Of a stretch of 64,000 nt of DNA, positions 22,387-34,800 are shown in pieces (within the stretch, counting starts at the first letter, position 1; every line of letters begins with the position of its first letter). Where the stretch lies: contig NC_083344.1 in the NCBI RefSeq assembly GCF_019175385.1, forward strand, positions 64,852,782 to 64,916,781. Reading direction: 5' to 3'. The stretch comes from Lycium barbarum (taxonomy: Eukaryota; Streptophyta; Magnoliopsida; Solanales; Solanaceae). A program made the position numbers and the translations under genes. The notes under the pieces were generated by a model. The model searched no databases, was not told the origin of the DNA, and worked only from the letters and a program-made list of their open reading frames with translations.

Positions 22387-25300
22387 TGTCACGACCCAAC
22401 CCCGTGGGCCGCAACTGGTACCCTAACTGGGTACCCGTACATACCTACCTGACCGAATTTCGTACCATACAGATTTTTTTTTTTTAAAATAGATGTTACA
22501 GAAGTACGCCGATACAGATACGGCACGCGCGCAAACATATATATGTATATACCTGAACATGCAGACATTTACAGATAAGCCGATAAGGCTAACATACAGA
22601 CGAAACCCGTAACCCACACATCTACCTACAGGCCTCTACAGACATACAGAATCATATGACGGGACAGGGCCCCGCCGTACCCAAAACTTCCATACATACA
22701 GAACATACGGAAAACAGAAGATATATATACCAAAGTACATGCTCCGAAGCAAAAGGAGCTCTTCAAGATAGCAGAACCTGTGCCCTAGACTGGCGGCGTG
22801 TCACCGAGTGCGCCTGTACCTGCGGGCATGTAACGCAGCCCCCGAAGAACGGGGGTCAGTACGAAAATGTACCGAGTATGTAAAGCAGAAACATAACAGA
22901 TACAATCATAGTCCGAACCGGAGTCACAGAAATATAACGGACAAAACTATACATCAGACGGACGGACAGAGTCATGATCCAGACCGACATACAGAATCGT
23001 GGTCCACACAGATAAATAGAATCATGGTTCGGACAAACCGACAGAATCATAATCCGGACAGACGAGCAGAATCAGAATCCATACGGACATACAGAATCAG
23101 AATCCATACGGACATATAGAATCAGAAGCCATACGGACATACAGACATAGTCGTAATTCAGACGGACAGATAGAATTATGCATGCAGAGTAGTGCAGAGT
23201 CATACTGAACCATACAGAATCATACAGAATCATACAGAGGCATGTGCTTATATAAATACTGATGGCACATGCATACAGACATACAGATTTCAGCCCTGTC
23301 TGGGGGCGCGGTAACAGAACCCGGCCCTCTTAGTACGGGACGCGGTGGACAGACCGAATCAGATCAAATCAGATCATATCAGATGCCATCCTGGCCGCCA
23401 TCCCCATACACAGATCAATATATCAAAATCATACAGATATAACAGATCCCGTCCCGTACGCCGAGGGACGCGGTGAACAATGCAGAGAAATATGCACGAT
23501 AACAGAACCTGGCCCGGGACGCAGTGAAGGAATGCATTGAGACAGCCACGAACAGATCCATGGGAAACCACATACATACAGACTCACATACGGACTCAAT
23601 CAGACTAAAGGGTGCCAACCGGCAAGTCAGAATCAGAGTATACGGATAGTATGCATAGTACGCGCCTATATCCTATTTGGGAAGGCACGACAGATTATTA
23701 TCAGAATCAGATTCTCAGATGTTCAGAAATCATTTTGTAAGAATTTTATAAAAATAGTTGTATCATGATCAAAATAATAGTTCAGATGGTTTCTGAGAAA
23801 ATCGGACAAAACGGAAGTATTTAAAGTATTACAGAAGATATCGGGCCTTGCGGGCCCGCCTCGGACCAACTCGAGGCAACATATGTAAATTATCGCTAAT
23901 AGACCTTATGAGGTCATCCATAATCGTTTGGAAGTGTTCCGACTCCGTTTAGGGAAGTTTTGTACAAAAATTCACTTTAAAGGCAATTTGTAAGAAAATA
24001 GCTTCAGTTGAATTGAAGGAATTGGAGCGGTTTTCCGTCTCGAATTCCGGGGAACGGAGTCGTACTTAAGGCTCGCGGCCGAGCCTATCACATCCAGAAC
24101 ATGCCTAGGAACAAAGGGAAGTGCTTCACATACCTCGATAGCGCCTTACGCTCGCTTGGCGTCGACTTCAATTTCGTCCAAAATCTAGAAATGGTCAAGT
24201 TTACCATTTGTTAGTTTCAAACTTTTCAATAATCCAACTTAACACTGACTTGCCTACCGAAATTTCGGCAGCATTTCCTCTGTATATAAGACATCCCCGA
24301 GACTTAGCTCGGCTCAATTCATCATCACAACAACCCAGAAATAGCATCAATAACAACAATATGCATTAAACATACGATATGGCATCACTAGCCATCCTTT
24401 CGACATAACGAAACATTTTGCGTTTCAACCTTACATTTCCAACCCAAACTTATTATTCTCATATTCATCATCCATCAAAATCATTACAACATACGTCGGA
24501 AGCATCCATACCATTTTCACACAATATTCATAAGGTATGCAAACGTTCAAACTTTCCATTAAGCCACTACTTTTCCAATTTTTCCTAACTTTCAACATAC
24601 AAGTTCATTATACATTTCCATCTTCCAAATTCATCCACAATAATCATAATTTGCCTCTTGATACTTTCATTTCCATTTTTACATAAACCATAACAAAGTT
24701 GTATGTTTTCCTACAACAACTTAATAACCATTAAGTTCCTTCACTCTCCTCACATAATCCATGATTAAAACAACCAAAATATTAATTCAAATCAGTCCAT
24801 CAATTTCAATTAAAACAGCCCCTCACCCATAAATTTCAACAAAACAACAAACGAGTTTATAATGCTGTTTTCTCCGTTCTAATTCGTTAAAACTCTAAAT
24901 AAACACTTTAATAACATAAAAGGAATTTTATAAATACCTTATCAGAAACTCCACCACGAAAATTTCATCCCCCAAGACCAATATTTATCTCAAATTGAAG
25001 GCAACGCAACGTACAACGTTTTTCTCTTCATGAGCTTGGGGATTCGGAGCTCGGATTTTGATCAAAATGGCTTCCTTAGCCTTGAAGTTTTCTCTCTCTC
25101 TCTCTAATGTTATTGGAAGATCTTATCTGAAAATGATCAGCCCTAAAGTGAATTTTCCATATATATTAACGTTAATGGGCCTCATGGGCCGAAACATTAG
25201 TGTTTGGGTCGGGTCCAAACTTGCTGCCCTGCCAGCCCAAATTGCATCGTCCATATTTCCTTATCCAAATATCATTTTGACGAGAGGTTTGTTGCGTTGG

Positions 25301-25871
25301 AAACTAGACTCGATGAAATTAAATTTAGGCTTTTGAAACACCTTAAAACTCCTCATATACTAGGAGATATGCCTCCAACAATATGGGCTAAAAATCTGGT
25401 CCGAGATTTTTCTGAAGTTGTTCGGATTCATTTCGTTCAGATTCGTTTAACTTCTAATCCTCTTCCGACCCTCGTGTAACCTCTTATACATGCATATACA
25501 TAGTCATATACATACATAACAATCCATACACATCTCGAAGGGTCCGGAGAATCACAATAACCTTAAACGTAACTGGAGAACTTACGAAGCTTCGATGAAA
25601 CTCCAATCGCAAAAATATATTCATATCTTTTATCCATCTTCTATAACATTACTAATAATCTCAAATACTTTAAAAGGGCACTCACATTACCTCATATACG
25701 CTCATAACGCGATTTCAAATCCTTTAGGTTACGATGTCACCTCGGGATACTTAAGGCAACCATACATATATAACGATATTCTTACTAACTCGATTAACTT
25801 TCCTTGAACTTTCTTAACTCATTTTTTTCTTGTCTTAATTAAAATAGCACAAACTCTTACGGGGTGTAACA
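22387..25871 (-). repeat. N2 5' LTR
   Basis: 3485 bp, near-identical to 16688-20173. Leader hairpins near 22740-22880: GTAC..GTAC, CCCCC with GGGGG, GCTCC with GGAGC. Palindrome at 24254-24271. A TATA-like ATATATAT lies around 25160-25167 on the minus strand, about 0.7 kb into the LTR. Confidence 0.95.
24134..24184 (-). other. 51-base exon-like block in the N2 LTR
   Basis: Minus strand: acceptor-like CCATTTCTAG, then ATTTTGGACGAA and 39 further bases, ending GAG before the donor-like GTATGTGAAGC. The same length and flanking signals are found in E4 (42117-42167, 49781-49831) and S1 (56086-56136). Splicing is inferred, not shown. Confidence 0.5.
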
Positions 25872-26987
25872 ATTCCTTTCCTTCTAATGGCATGAATCCT
25901 ATAGTATGACTTCTTTTCCTCGTCATGAGTTTGTATGTTCCGGAAAGCTAAAAGCCTATATCCATAAATGCCTATATAAGATAAGAGATATGATATGACG
26001 GTTCCATATTGTTAATGATGCTATTTGTTGCTTACACTCACCTTATATGCTACTTCCTTCAAGGTGAGGCAGGATGTCGATGATTGTTCCATAATGACAT
26101 CAGGGGATCACGACCTTACGTCACCCCGATAGAGTATAATTGAACTCGAGCCCTATGCATGTACTATGATAATATAAGCATGTTATGATGATGATATTAC
26201 TATTACACCGCGCCTATTTGGCCGGGCAGTCACCGCCAAGGCGGGCAGCTTTACACCATGGCCAGATGGCATGGGCAGACACCACTTGTGGGCGGCGTGA
26301 GATGATACCCTGGACGCAGGAGGCCTGGACGCGGGCTAATGTTATTGATTATCACACCGATCCTATATGGATGGCCAGCTTATACATTATGCATATATGA
26401 TATACTGATGAGTATGAGTAAGACAACATGCATTACTTCTATTATAATTATCAGTCAGATACAACTATTTCACATTGGTATTTTCTTTACATCATTGTCT
26501 TATTTCATCGTTTATGCCTCTCATACTCAGTACAATATTTGTACTGACGTCCGTTTTTCTTTGGACGCTGTGTTCATGCCCACAGGTAGACAGGGAGGTG
26601 AGCTTGATCCAGATTCTTAGTAGATGTCAGCTGATTGAGAGCACTCCATTGTTCGGAGTTGCTTATGATTCTTCTTTTGGTACATAAGTACATTTTGGGC
26701 ATGGCGGAGTCTTGTTCCGTCTATATGTTTATATGTCAGTAGATGCTCGTAGATACGCAGTGTGGGTTAGATGATCTCACAAGATGCTATTATGTGTATA
26801 TATTATTTTGATGACCGAGAGGCAAATATATATAAGGCATTTATGTTTCCATATAAAATATGTTTTTCCTACAATTAGTGTATAAAGTTGGTGAAAGAGC
26901 ATTAAGTGAGTACGATGAGTAGTAGCTCGAGTGGTGCTCGGTGGCTAGTACCGCGTACCCGTCGCAGCCCCTAGCTGGGTCGTGACA
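25872..26987 (+). repeat. E2 5' LTR, part 3 of 3
   Basis: Begins with the right copy of the N2 target duplication (attcc) and matches 33427-34526 of the 3' LTR. Ends GGTCGTGACA, followed by AAAG and the primer site. Contains CGGGCAG/CGCGGGC-rich DNA around 26220-26340 and the leader hairpins. Confidence 0.93.
26529..26662 (+). other. Conserved leader hairpins in the E2 5' LTR
   Basis: Hairpin 1 AGTAC..GTACT (26529-26545). Hairpin 2 CGTCC with GGACG (to 26568). Donor-like CACAG/GTAGA at 26585/26586. Hairpin 3 ACTCC with GGAGT (26641-26662). The 3' LTR copy starts at 34068 and extends hairpin 2 to ACGTCC with GGACGT. Confidence 0.7.
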
Positions 26988-26991
26988 AAAG

Positions 26992-27003
26992 TGGTATCAG
27001 AGC
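26992..27003 (+). promoter_or_regulatory. E2 primer binding site (tRNA-iMet)
   Basis: TGGTATCAGAGC four bases after the 5' LTR end. Confidence 0.95.
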
Positions 27004-27047
27004 AGTTCGTCCTAGTAAGTGTCTACGAGCCTTGTCTAGTAGAGTGT

Positions 27048-27082
27048 TGTTTATGGTGTATTGCGCGCCACATCAATAAACA
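27048..27082 (+). other. E2 leader stem-loop with GCGCGC loop
   Basis: Arms TGTTTATGGTGTA and CACATCAATAAACA with one unpaired base, one mismatch and a G-U pair. The loop hexamer is GCGCGC (27063-27068) where N1 and N2 have GTGCAC. The two hexamers differ at two positions yet both are self-complementary. Confidence 0.65.
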
Positions 27083-27130
27083 GGAGGCTACAGGGCATTT
27101 AGGAAATATGACCATCCTTCTTCTAAGGGA

Positions 27131-27145
27131 ATCGTGCGATAGAGC
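27131..27145 (+). promoter_or_regulatory. Leader 15-mer, E2 copy
   Basis: ATCGTGCGATAGAGC, identical to N1 and E4, about 50 bases before the expected Gag start. Confidence 0.6.
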
Positions 27146-27191
27146 TATGTGTAAGATTTTATCCTCCCTAATAATGTGGTATGATTTCAGA

Positions 27192-30100
27192 ATTCCACCA
27201 AAGGAAAAAGCTGCAGCCGCCCAGAAGGGCAAGATTACGGCAAAGAGGCGGGTAGAAATGGAGCCTTCGATGAATATAGAAGAAGGCGAATCACATAATG
27301 AGGCTTTGTCTAATACTTCTTCTACCCCGCCTAATGTGGGAGAGCAAGGAGGAGCCCCAGCTCCGATCCCTCCACCGGTTGCTTCGGGTCAACAAATGAC
27401 CGAGGCCATCCAATTATTGACACCATTGATTGCCGCACAGGCACAACGAAAAAATGTGGGTTCAAGCGATCGGGCAGCAAGCACCAAGGCTCGTGATTTT
27501 ATGAGTCTAAATCCTCCGGAATTCTTTGGGTCAAAGCCGGACGAAGACCCGCAAAGTTTCGTAGATGAGATGTTGAGGACATTGAAGATTGTCCATGCCT
27601 CCGAAACTGAATCCGTGGAGTTGGCATCTTATAGGCTCCGGGATGTGGCAGTTTTATGGTACAACAATTGGGTATTATCAAGAGGAGAGAATGCGCCTCC
27701 TCCGGTATGGCAAGAATTCGTGGATGCATTCATTCGTCACTATTTGCCATCCGACGTCCGCCGAGCTAGAGCAGATAGATTTCTAAATTTGAGGCAAGGC
27801 AACATGAGTGCCCGGGAGTACAGCATGCAATTTAATTCTTTGGCTAGATATGCCCCGGCCATGGTGGCCGACATGGGAGATCGGGTGCATAGATTTGTGA
27901 GTGGTTTGGGGCTACACTTGTTTAGAGATTGCTTGACAGCCTCCTTGCAAGACGGGATGGATATTTTCCGCATACAGGCCTATGCTCAGAACTTGGAGGG
28001 GCGACAACAACAAAGAGGTGATCGTGATGTCTATAGAAGGCAAGGCAAGAGAGCCAGATCTATGGGAGCTGGCAGTGATTTTAGAGGGGGATCAAGGGAG
28101 ACACATTCTGGGTACTCAGGCCAGTTAGTGACGAGTGCGCCTCCTTGATTTGCAGGTAGGAGATCTGACTGCTCCTTCCGTTCAGGACAGGGCCAGAGTT
28201 CGAGGGCTTCAGATTCCCAGTTTAGGGAAGATTATAGTCAGAGGAAACCCCCAGTACCGCGATGCAGCCAGTGCGGTAGGTTACATTCCGGACAATGCCG
28301 CCAGGTTTTGGATGCTTGCTATGCTTCTGGATAGGTGGGACACATGATGAGAGACTGTCCGTCAGCAAGAGATAGAGTTGGGACTCAGCCCACAGGTTCA
28401 GCAGCGGGTTCTTCTTCGGTACGCCCGACAGCACAGATTCCCCAGACTTCAGCAGGCAGAGGTAGAGGAAGAGGGGGAGCATCTACTTCAGGTGCTATTC
28501 AGCCCCGCGTATATGCTTTGGCTGGGCGACAGGATCTTGAGTCCTCTCCAGATGTTAAAGGTACATTGACTATATTTTCCCGTGATGTAAATGCTGTGAT
28601 CGATCCGGGTTCTACCTTCTCTTATATTACTGCGTATGTTGCTAATTTTATTGGGGTGAAACCCGAGCCAATTAAACCTTTCGAGGTATTCACTCCGGTT
28701 GGTGATTCTGTAATAGCGAGGCAAGTATATAAGAATTGTGTAGTTGTCATATATGATCGCCAGACAAAAGCCGATTTGATTGAGCTGGAAATGCTTGATT
28801 TCGACGTAATTATGGGTATGGATTGGTTGGCCTCATGCTATGCTAATGTTGATTGCCGGACGAAAGTGGATCGATTTCAATTTTCGGGAGAGCCCGTGCT
28901 TGAATGGAAGGGTAATGCACCATCACCGAAGGGTAGGTTTATTTCCTACCTCAAGGCAAGGAAGATGATAGCCAAGGGATATATTTATCACTTAGTTCGG
29001 GTTCATGAGACCGAGGCCAAGCCACCAACTTTTCAATCAGTTCCGGTAGGGAATGAATTCCCAGATGTGTTTCCGGATGAACTTCCAGGTCTTTCTCCAG
29101 AAAGAGAGATTAATTTTGCCATCGATGTGTTGCCGGACACCAAGCCTATTTCTATTCCTCCTTATCGAATGGCTCCGGCAGAATTGAAAAGCTAAAGGCA
29201 TAGTTGAAGGACTTGCTCAAGAAGGGTTTCATTAGGCCCAGTTCATCACCGTAGGGAGCACCGGTCCTGTTCGTGAGGAAGAAAGACGGTTCTCTACGAA
29301 TGTGTATCGATTATAGGCAAACTGAATAAAGTGACGATAAAGAACAGATATCCTCTTCCAAGGATTGATGACTTATTCGATCAACTGCAAGGTGCCAAGT
29401 GGTTTTCAAAAATAGATCTGAGGTCGGGTTACCATCAAGTGAGAGTTAGAGAAGCGGATATTCCCTAAACAGCTTTCAGAACGAGATATGGCCACTATGA
29501 ATTTCGGGTGATGTCGTTTGGGTTGACTAACGCTCCGGCTGTGTTCATGAATCTAATGAACAATGTGTTCAGGACACTCTTGGACTTGTTTGTGATAGTG
29601 TTTATTGATGATATCCTGGTATGCTCTCGCACAGAATCAGAACATGTAGATCATTTGAGGATTGTTCTTGGCATTCTCCGAGCCCGAGAATTATATGCGA
29701 AATTTTCAAAGTGCGAGTTTTGGCTAAATTCTGTGACATTTCTGGGCCATGCTATTTCAGATGATGGCATTCGAGTCGACACTCAGAAAATTGAAGCTGT
29801 GAAGACTTGGCCAAGGCCTACGACGCCTACGGAAGTTCGTAGTTTTCTTGGACTGGCAGGCTACTATAGAAGATTCGTAGAGGGATTCTCATCTATTTCC
29901 GCTCCATTGACGAAGCTAACCCAGAAGTCAGCTAAATTCCAGTGGAGTGATGCTTGTGAGCGTAGTTTCCAAGAGTTGAAAGAAAAACTGACCTCAACTC
30001 CAGTTTTAACACTTCTAGAAGTGTCAGATGGCTATGTTGTGTATTGTGACGCTTCCGGTGTCGGACTAGGATGCGTGCTGATGCAGCATGGTAAAGTTAT

Positions 30101-31982
30101 TGCATATGCTTCCAGACAATTACGAAAACACGAGAAGAATTATCCAACTCATGATCTCGAATTGGCCGCGGTTATTCATGCCTTACAAATGTGGAGACAC
30201 TATTTGTATGGTGTGCACATGGATATTTATACAGACCACAAAAGTCTTCAATACATTTTCATACAGAAAGAGTTGAACCTGCGGCAGAGGCGGTGGTTAG
30301 AATTGTTAAAAGATTATGATGTGAGCATTTTGTACCACCCCGGAAAGGAAAATGTGGTAGGTGACGCACTTAGCCACCGATCGATGGACAGTTTATGTGA
30401 AGTCCCTCCGGGAAAGAAAGAGATGGTTCGAGAGCTCCACCAACTAGCTAATCTTGGAGTACGTGTAATGGATTCGGGCGATGTAGGGATTAGCATTAAT
30501 GATCCCACAGTTTCATCTCTGAGCATAGACGTGAAAGAGTGGCAATATGAAGACCCTCAATTGTGTCATTACAGAGACGCATCTCATGGAAAAGAGAAGT
30601 CTTCATTTTAAGTTTCTATGGATGGGGTTCTTAGGTACCGAAGCAGGTTATGTGTGCCGAATGTGGCAGAATTGCGCCGTCGAATATTAGAGGAAGCCCA
30701 TTATTCCCGGTATTCTATTCATCCAGGTGCAACCAAAATGTACCATGATCTCAAATTGATATATTGGTGGGATGGCATGAAGAGAGACATAGCAGAATTT
30801 GTAGCACAATGCTCAAACTGCCAGCAAGTAAAAGCAGAACATCAAAAGCCAGGAGGCTTATTGCAAGCAATAGAAATACCTACTTGGAAATGGGAAGTGA
30901 TCAATATGGATTTTATCGTGGGATTACCTCGTTCCCGTGGCAAGTATGATTCTATATAGGTGATCGTGGATAGATTGACAAAAGCAGCCCATTTTCTACC
31001 AGTTAGGACTAAATACTCAGCCGAAGATTATGCGAGGTTATATCTCAAGGAAATTGTGCGACTTCATGGTATTCCATTGTCTATTATTACTGATAGAGGA
31101 GCACAGTTCACGACCAAGTTTTGGAAGTCTTTCCAAGAGGGTCTAGGTACACAAGTGAAGCTTAGCACAACATTTCATCCGCAGACTGATGGACAAGCCG
31201 AGCGTACTATTCAGACCTTAGAAGATATGCTGCGAGCATGCGCGCAAGATTTCGGTGGAAGTTGGGACGATCACTTACCGCTAGTTGAATTTGCGTATAA
31301 CAATAGTTATCATTCCATCATTCAAATGGCTCCATATGAAGCATTATATGGAAGGAAGTGTAGATCTCCAATTGGATGGTTTGAAACAGGAGAGGCACAA
31401 TTGATAGGCCCCGAATTGATTCAACAAGCGGTGGAAAAAGTTAAGGTGATCTGAGATCGATTGCTAACAGCCCAAAGCCGCTAAAAGTCTTATGCGGACA
31501 ATCGCCGACGAGATCTGGAATTTCAAGTTGGCGATTGGGTGTTTCTGATGGTATCACCGATGAAAGGGGTGATGAGATTTGGCAAGAAAGGGAAGCTAAG
31601 CCCTAGATACATCGGACCCAATGAGATCATTATTAAGGTGTGTCAGGTAGCTTATGAATTAAATTTGCCTTCGGAGATGGAATCGGTCCATCCAGTATGT
31701 CATGTTTCGATGCTCCGCAAGTGTATTGGAGACCCTACAAGGATAGTTCCGGTTGATGATGTCCAAGTGACAGAACAATTAGCATATGAAGAAATGCCTG
31801 TTGCCATTTTAGATAGACAGGTGCGAAGGCTCCGGAATAAGGAAGTAGCTTCAATCAAAGTTTTATGGCGGAACAACAATCGGGAAGAAATGACTTGGGA
31901 GGCAGAAAAGAAGATGAGATCCGGGTACCCCCATTTGTTCCAACCCCCAGAGGAGATCCAAGCTGAGATGTCAACGGTATAA
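27192..31982 (+). pseudogene. E2 gag-pol, start codon lost, multiple stops
   Basis: Gag begins where E4 has ATGCCTCCA, but here the codon is ATT (27192-27194), so the start is lost. Gag capsid covers about 27470-28000. The zinc knuckle pair is damaged (second Cys to Ser, then a stop). Protease VIDPGST (Asp 28602-28604), RT with an intact FIDDIL (Asp pair 29607-29612), RNase H, integrase and chromodomain follow to TAA at 31980. Stops in frame: 28146 TGA, 28332 TAG, 29466 TAA, 30609 TAA, 30957 TAG, 31452 TGA, 31482 TAA. A one-base loss near 29189 is cancelled by a one-base gain near 29322, with a further TAG at 29252 between them. The open stretch 29508-30611 is the longest intact part (RT and RNase H). 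Confidence 0.93.
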
Positions 31983-32147
31983 GGTATGTATGCTTTATTT
32001 TACTCTTTATGTCGTGTGTGGCCATAGATAGCTTGATATTGTAATGTAGCCTCGTGAGGCAATGATATTATGGGTTGTTGTGATAGGTTGGTAGTGCCAA
32101 ATTACAGGGGAAACTCTGGCAAAATTTTTCTAGAATCCCTAGTGTTT

Positions 32148-32183
32148 AACATTCGGGGACGAATGTTCCAAAGGGGGGCAGAA
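32148..32183 (+). promoter_or_regulatory. E2 pre-PPT hairpin and polypurine tract
   Basis: AACATTCG, loop GGGA, CGAATGTT (32148-32167), then AAAGGGGGGCAGAA up to the 3' LTR. The loop differs from other families while the arms are identical. Confidence 0.85.
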
Positions 32184-33165
32184 TGTTACACCTTGGAAAT
32201 TTCCCCCGCTAGCGTACAGTGATTAGGCCAATGAAGGGTATGACGTATATGGTGTTTTGACGAGGGACAACGTCCTTTAGACTGGTATTGAGGTGCTAAA
32301 TAATTGTTAAGAAGGTTCCATAAGGATCGGAGATCAAATGAAATGATGAGAATAAGACTCAGTGAACTGATGGGTTATACGGTCGATTATACGGACCGTA
32401 TAACATTATACGGCCGTATAATGGACCGTAAAAGAGTCACAGAATATGGTTGCTGAAGGGATGATTTTACGGTCAATTATACGGACCGTATAAAATTATA
32501 CGGCCCGTATAATGTACCGTTAAGTTGACACAGAAAAGGGTAGTCACTGGAGCAGTTTTACGGTCGATTATACGGACCGTATAAATTTATACGGACCGTA
32601 TAATGGACCGTATAATTATGTCGGGTCAGATTTCAATTTTTAAATAAGGACCCAAGTTCATTTTATTTATTTCATCTTCTCTCTCCACGACCCAACCTCT
32701 TTCTAGAACTTTCCAAAACTCTTCCAATACAAGAATCCAAGTGAAAATCAAGATCAACCACACCCAAATCCGTGAAATCAAGAGTGTGAAATTCATCAAA
32801 GTCCATCTACACCAAGAAATTGCAATGGAAGTGAAGTAGGGTTTTTAGTATAAAGGAGTATTGCTACTCAAGACTTGTTCAACCACCATCTAAGGTAAGT
32901 TTCATGACCATCTCATGTTGTTTAAGGTATTGGAAGGTCAGAATACTTGAATTATAGAAAGGCATAGCAAATGGGTCATAAATGGGTAAATAGTGCAAGT
33001 GGTTGAATGGTAATTGGATCGAATCATGAATGTTGATATGTTGTGATTATGAATACGTTATAAATGATGTTTATATCATGAAACAAGTATTAAATGCGCA
33101 AAAACACAATAATGAGTTATAAGGATAAATGTGGGAAAATTGGAGAAAAATGGTGGAATGTGGTA

Positions 33166-33196
<31 letters not shown>

Positions 33197-34526
33197 TTGT
33201 TGGATGCAATATTGTGGATAATGTTGTAAACGTTGGGAGTTGATATATATTATGGGAAAAGTAGTATAAATAAAGGAAGTGCTGCCCAATTTTCTCTAGA
33301 AATAGTGACGCATTCCCTTAGTCGATTAACTAACGTCTATGCGAATTCTCTCTTGAAGGTAACGACGTGACGTTAAAGGAGAGAAAGTGAACGATAGCTT
33401 AGCTAAAACAAAGGTATGTGAGGCTAGTCCTTTCATTCTAATGGCATGAATCCTATAGTATGAATTCCTTTCCTCGTCATGAGTTTGTATGTTCCGGAAA
33501 GCTAAAAGCCTATATCCATAAATGTCTATATAAGATAATAGATATGATATGACGGTGCCATATTTTTAATGATGCTATTTGTTGCTTACACTCACATTAT
33601 ATGCTACTTCGTTCAAGGTGAGGCAGGATGTCGATGATTGTTCCATAATGACATCGGGGAATCACGACCTTACGTCACCCCGATAGAGTATAATTGAACT
33701 TGAGCCCTATGCATGTACTATGATAATATAAGCATGTTATGATGATGATATTACTATTACACCGCGCCTATTTGGCCGGGCAGTCACCGCCAAGGCGGGC
33801 AGCTATACACCATGGCCAGATGGCATGGGAAGACACCACTAGTGGGCGGCGTGAGATGATACCCCGGACGCGGGCTAATGTTATTGATTATCACACCGAT
33901 CCTATATGGACGGGAAGCTTATACATTATGCATAAATGATATACTGATGAGTATGAGTAAGACAGCATGCATTACTTCTTTTGTAATTGTCAGTCAGATA
34001 CAGCTATTTCACATTGGTATTTTCTTTACATCATTGTCCTATTTCATCGTTTATGCCTCTCATACTCAGTACAATATTCGTACTGACGTCCGTTTTTCTT
34101 TGGACGTTGTGTTCATGCCCACAGGTAGACAGAGAGGTGAGCTTGATCCAGATTCTTAGTAGATGTCAGCTGATTGAGAGCACTCCATTGTTTGGAGGTG
34201 CTTATGATTCTTCTTTTGGTACATAAGTACATTTTGGGCATGGCCGAGTCTTGTTCCATCTATATGTTTATATGTCAGTAGAGGCTCGTAGATACGTAGT
34301 GTGGGTTAGATGATCTCATAAGATGCTATTATGTGTATATATTATTTTGATGACCGAGAGGAAAATGTATATAAGGCATTTTTGTTTCCATATAAAATAT
34401 GTTTTTCCTACAATTAGTGTATAAAGTTGGTGAAAGAGCATTAAGTGAGTAAGATGAGTAGTAGCTCGAGTGGTGCTCGGTGGCTAGCCCCGGGTACCCG
34501 TCGCGGCCCCTATCTGGGTCGTGACA
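32184..34526 (+). repeat. E2 3' LTR
   Basis: Uninterrupted 2343-bp copy, TGTTACACC to GTCGTGACA. It serves as the reference that reveals both nested insertions in the 5' LTR. Palindrome cluster 32374-32617, (AT)n near 33165-33191, leader hairpins from 34068. Confidence 0.95.
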
Positions 34527-34800
34527 GAGCATACCTAGCCAAGGAATTAAAGAAAAGACTGTATTCTCGAGCGCTCATATTCCCTTGCCTAAGATTCAAG
34601 AACTTGTTGGCTTGGGCCCGTTGAACCTCTGGTGGCAAATAATGTCGGAGGAAGGCATCCACAAACTCTTTCCATACCGGGGGAGGTACATTTACCCCTC
34701 TTGAAGACATCCAAGTATTGTTCCAATGGACGGCCACATCCCGCAGTCTATAAGAAGCCAATTCAACCAACTCAGTATCGGAACCATGTATTATTCGTAC
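34527..34800 (-). pseudogene. E3 gag (5' half), minus strand
   Basis: Starts (reading leftward) with VRIIHGSDTE, continues through the conserved capsid stretch ELASYRLRDVAVHW and FLNLRQGNMSAREY, and runs into the E2 boundary at gagca. The Gag N-terminus, leader and primer site are missing: at 34800/34801 the frame joins directly to LTR sequence and stays open into it, forming a chimeric ORF. Confidence 0.87.

Larger units (their letters stand above)
16688..25871 (-). mobile_element. N2: non-autonomous LARD-like LTR element, minus strand
   Basis: LTRs of 3486 and 3485 bp, almost identical by eye, flank 2.2 kb of non-coding interior. Perfect target duplication attcc (16683-16687 and 25872-25876). 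Transcription would run right to left: 5' LTR 25871-22387, primer site 22382-22371, leader stem-loop, 15-mer, 5S-like segment, tandem array, polypurine tract, 3' LTR 20173-16688. Among the most recent insertions in the window. Confidence 0.95.
8283..34526 (+). mobile_element. E2: Ty3/gypsy chromovirus with two nested insertions in its 5' LTR
   Basis: Complete element with two matching LTRs and a perfect 5-bp target duplication, gagca at 8278-8282 and 34527-34531. Removing N1 and N2 with one TSD copy each leaves a 5' LTR of about 2339 bp, against 2343 bp for the 3' LTR. The interior (26988-32183) holds a primer site, a structured leader, a broken gag-pol and a polypurine tract. It is inserted inside the E3 gag; joining the sequence at 8282 to that at 34527 restores continuous Gag similarity. 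Confidence 0.95.
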
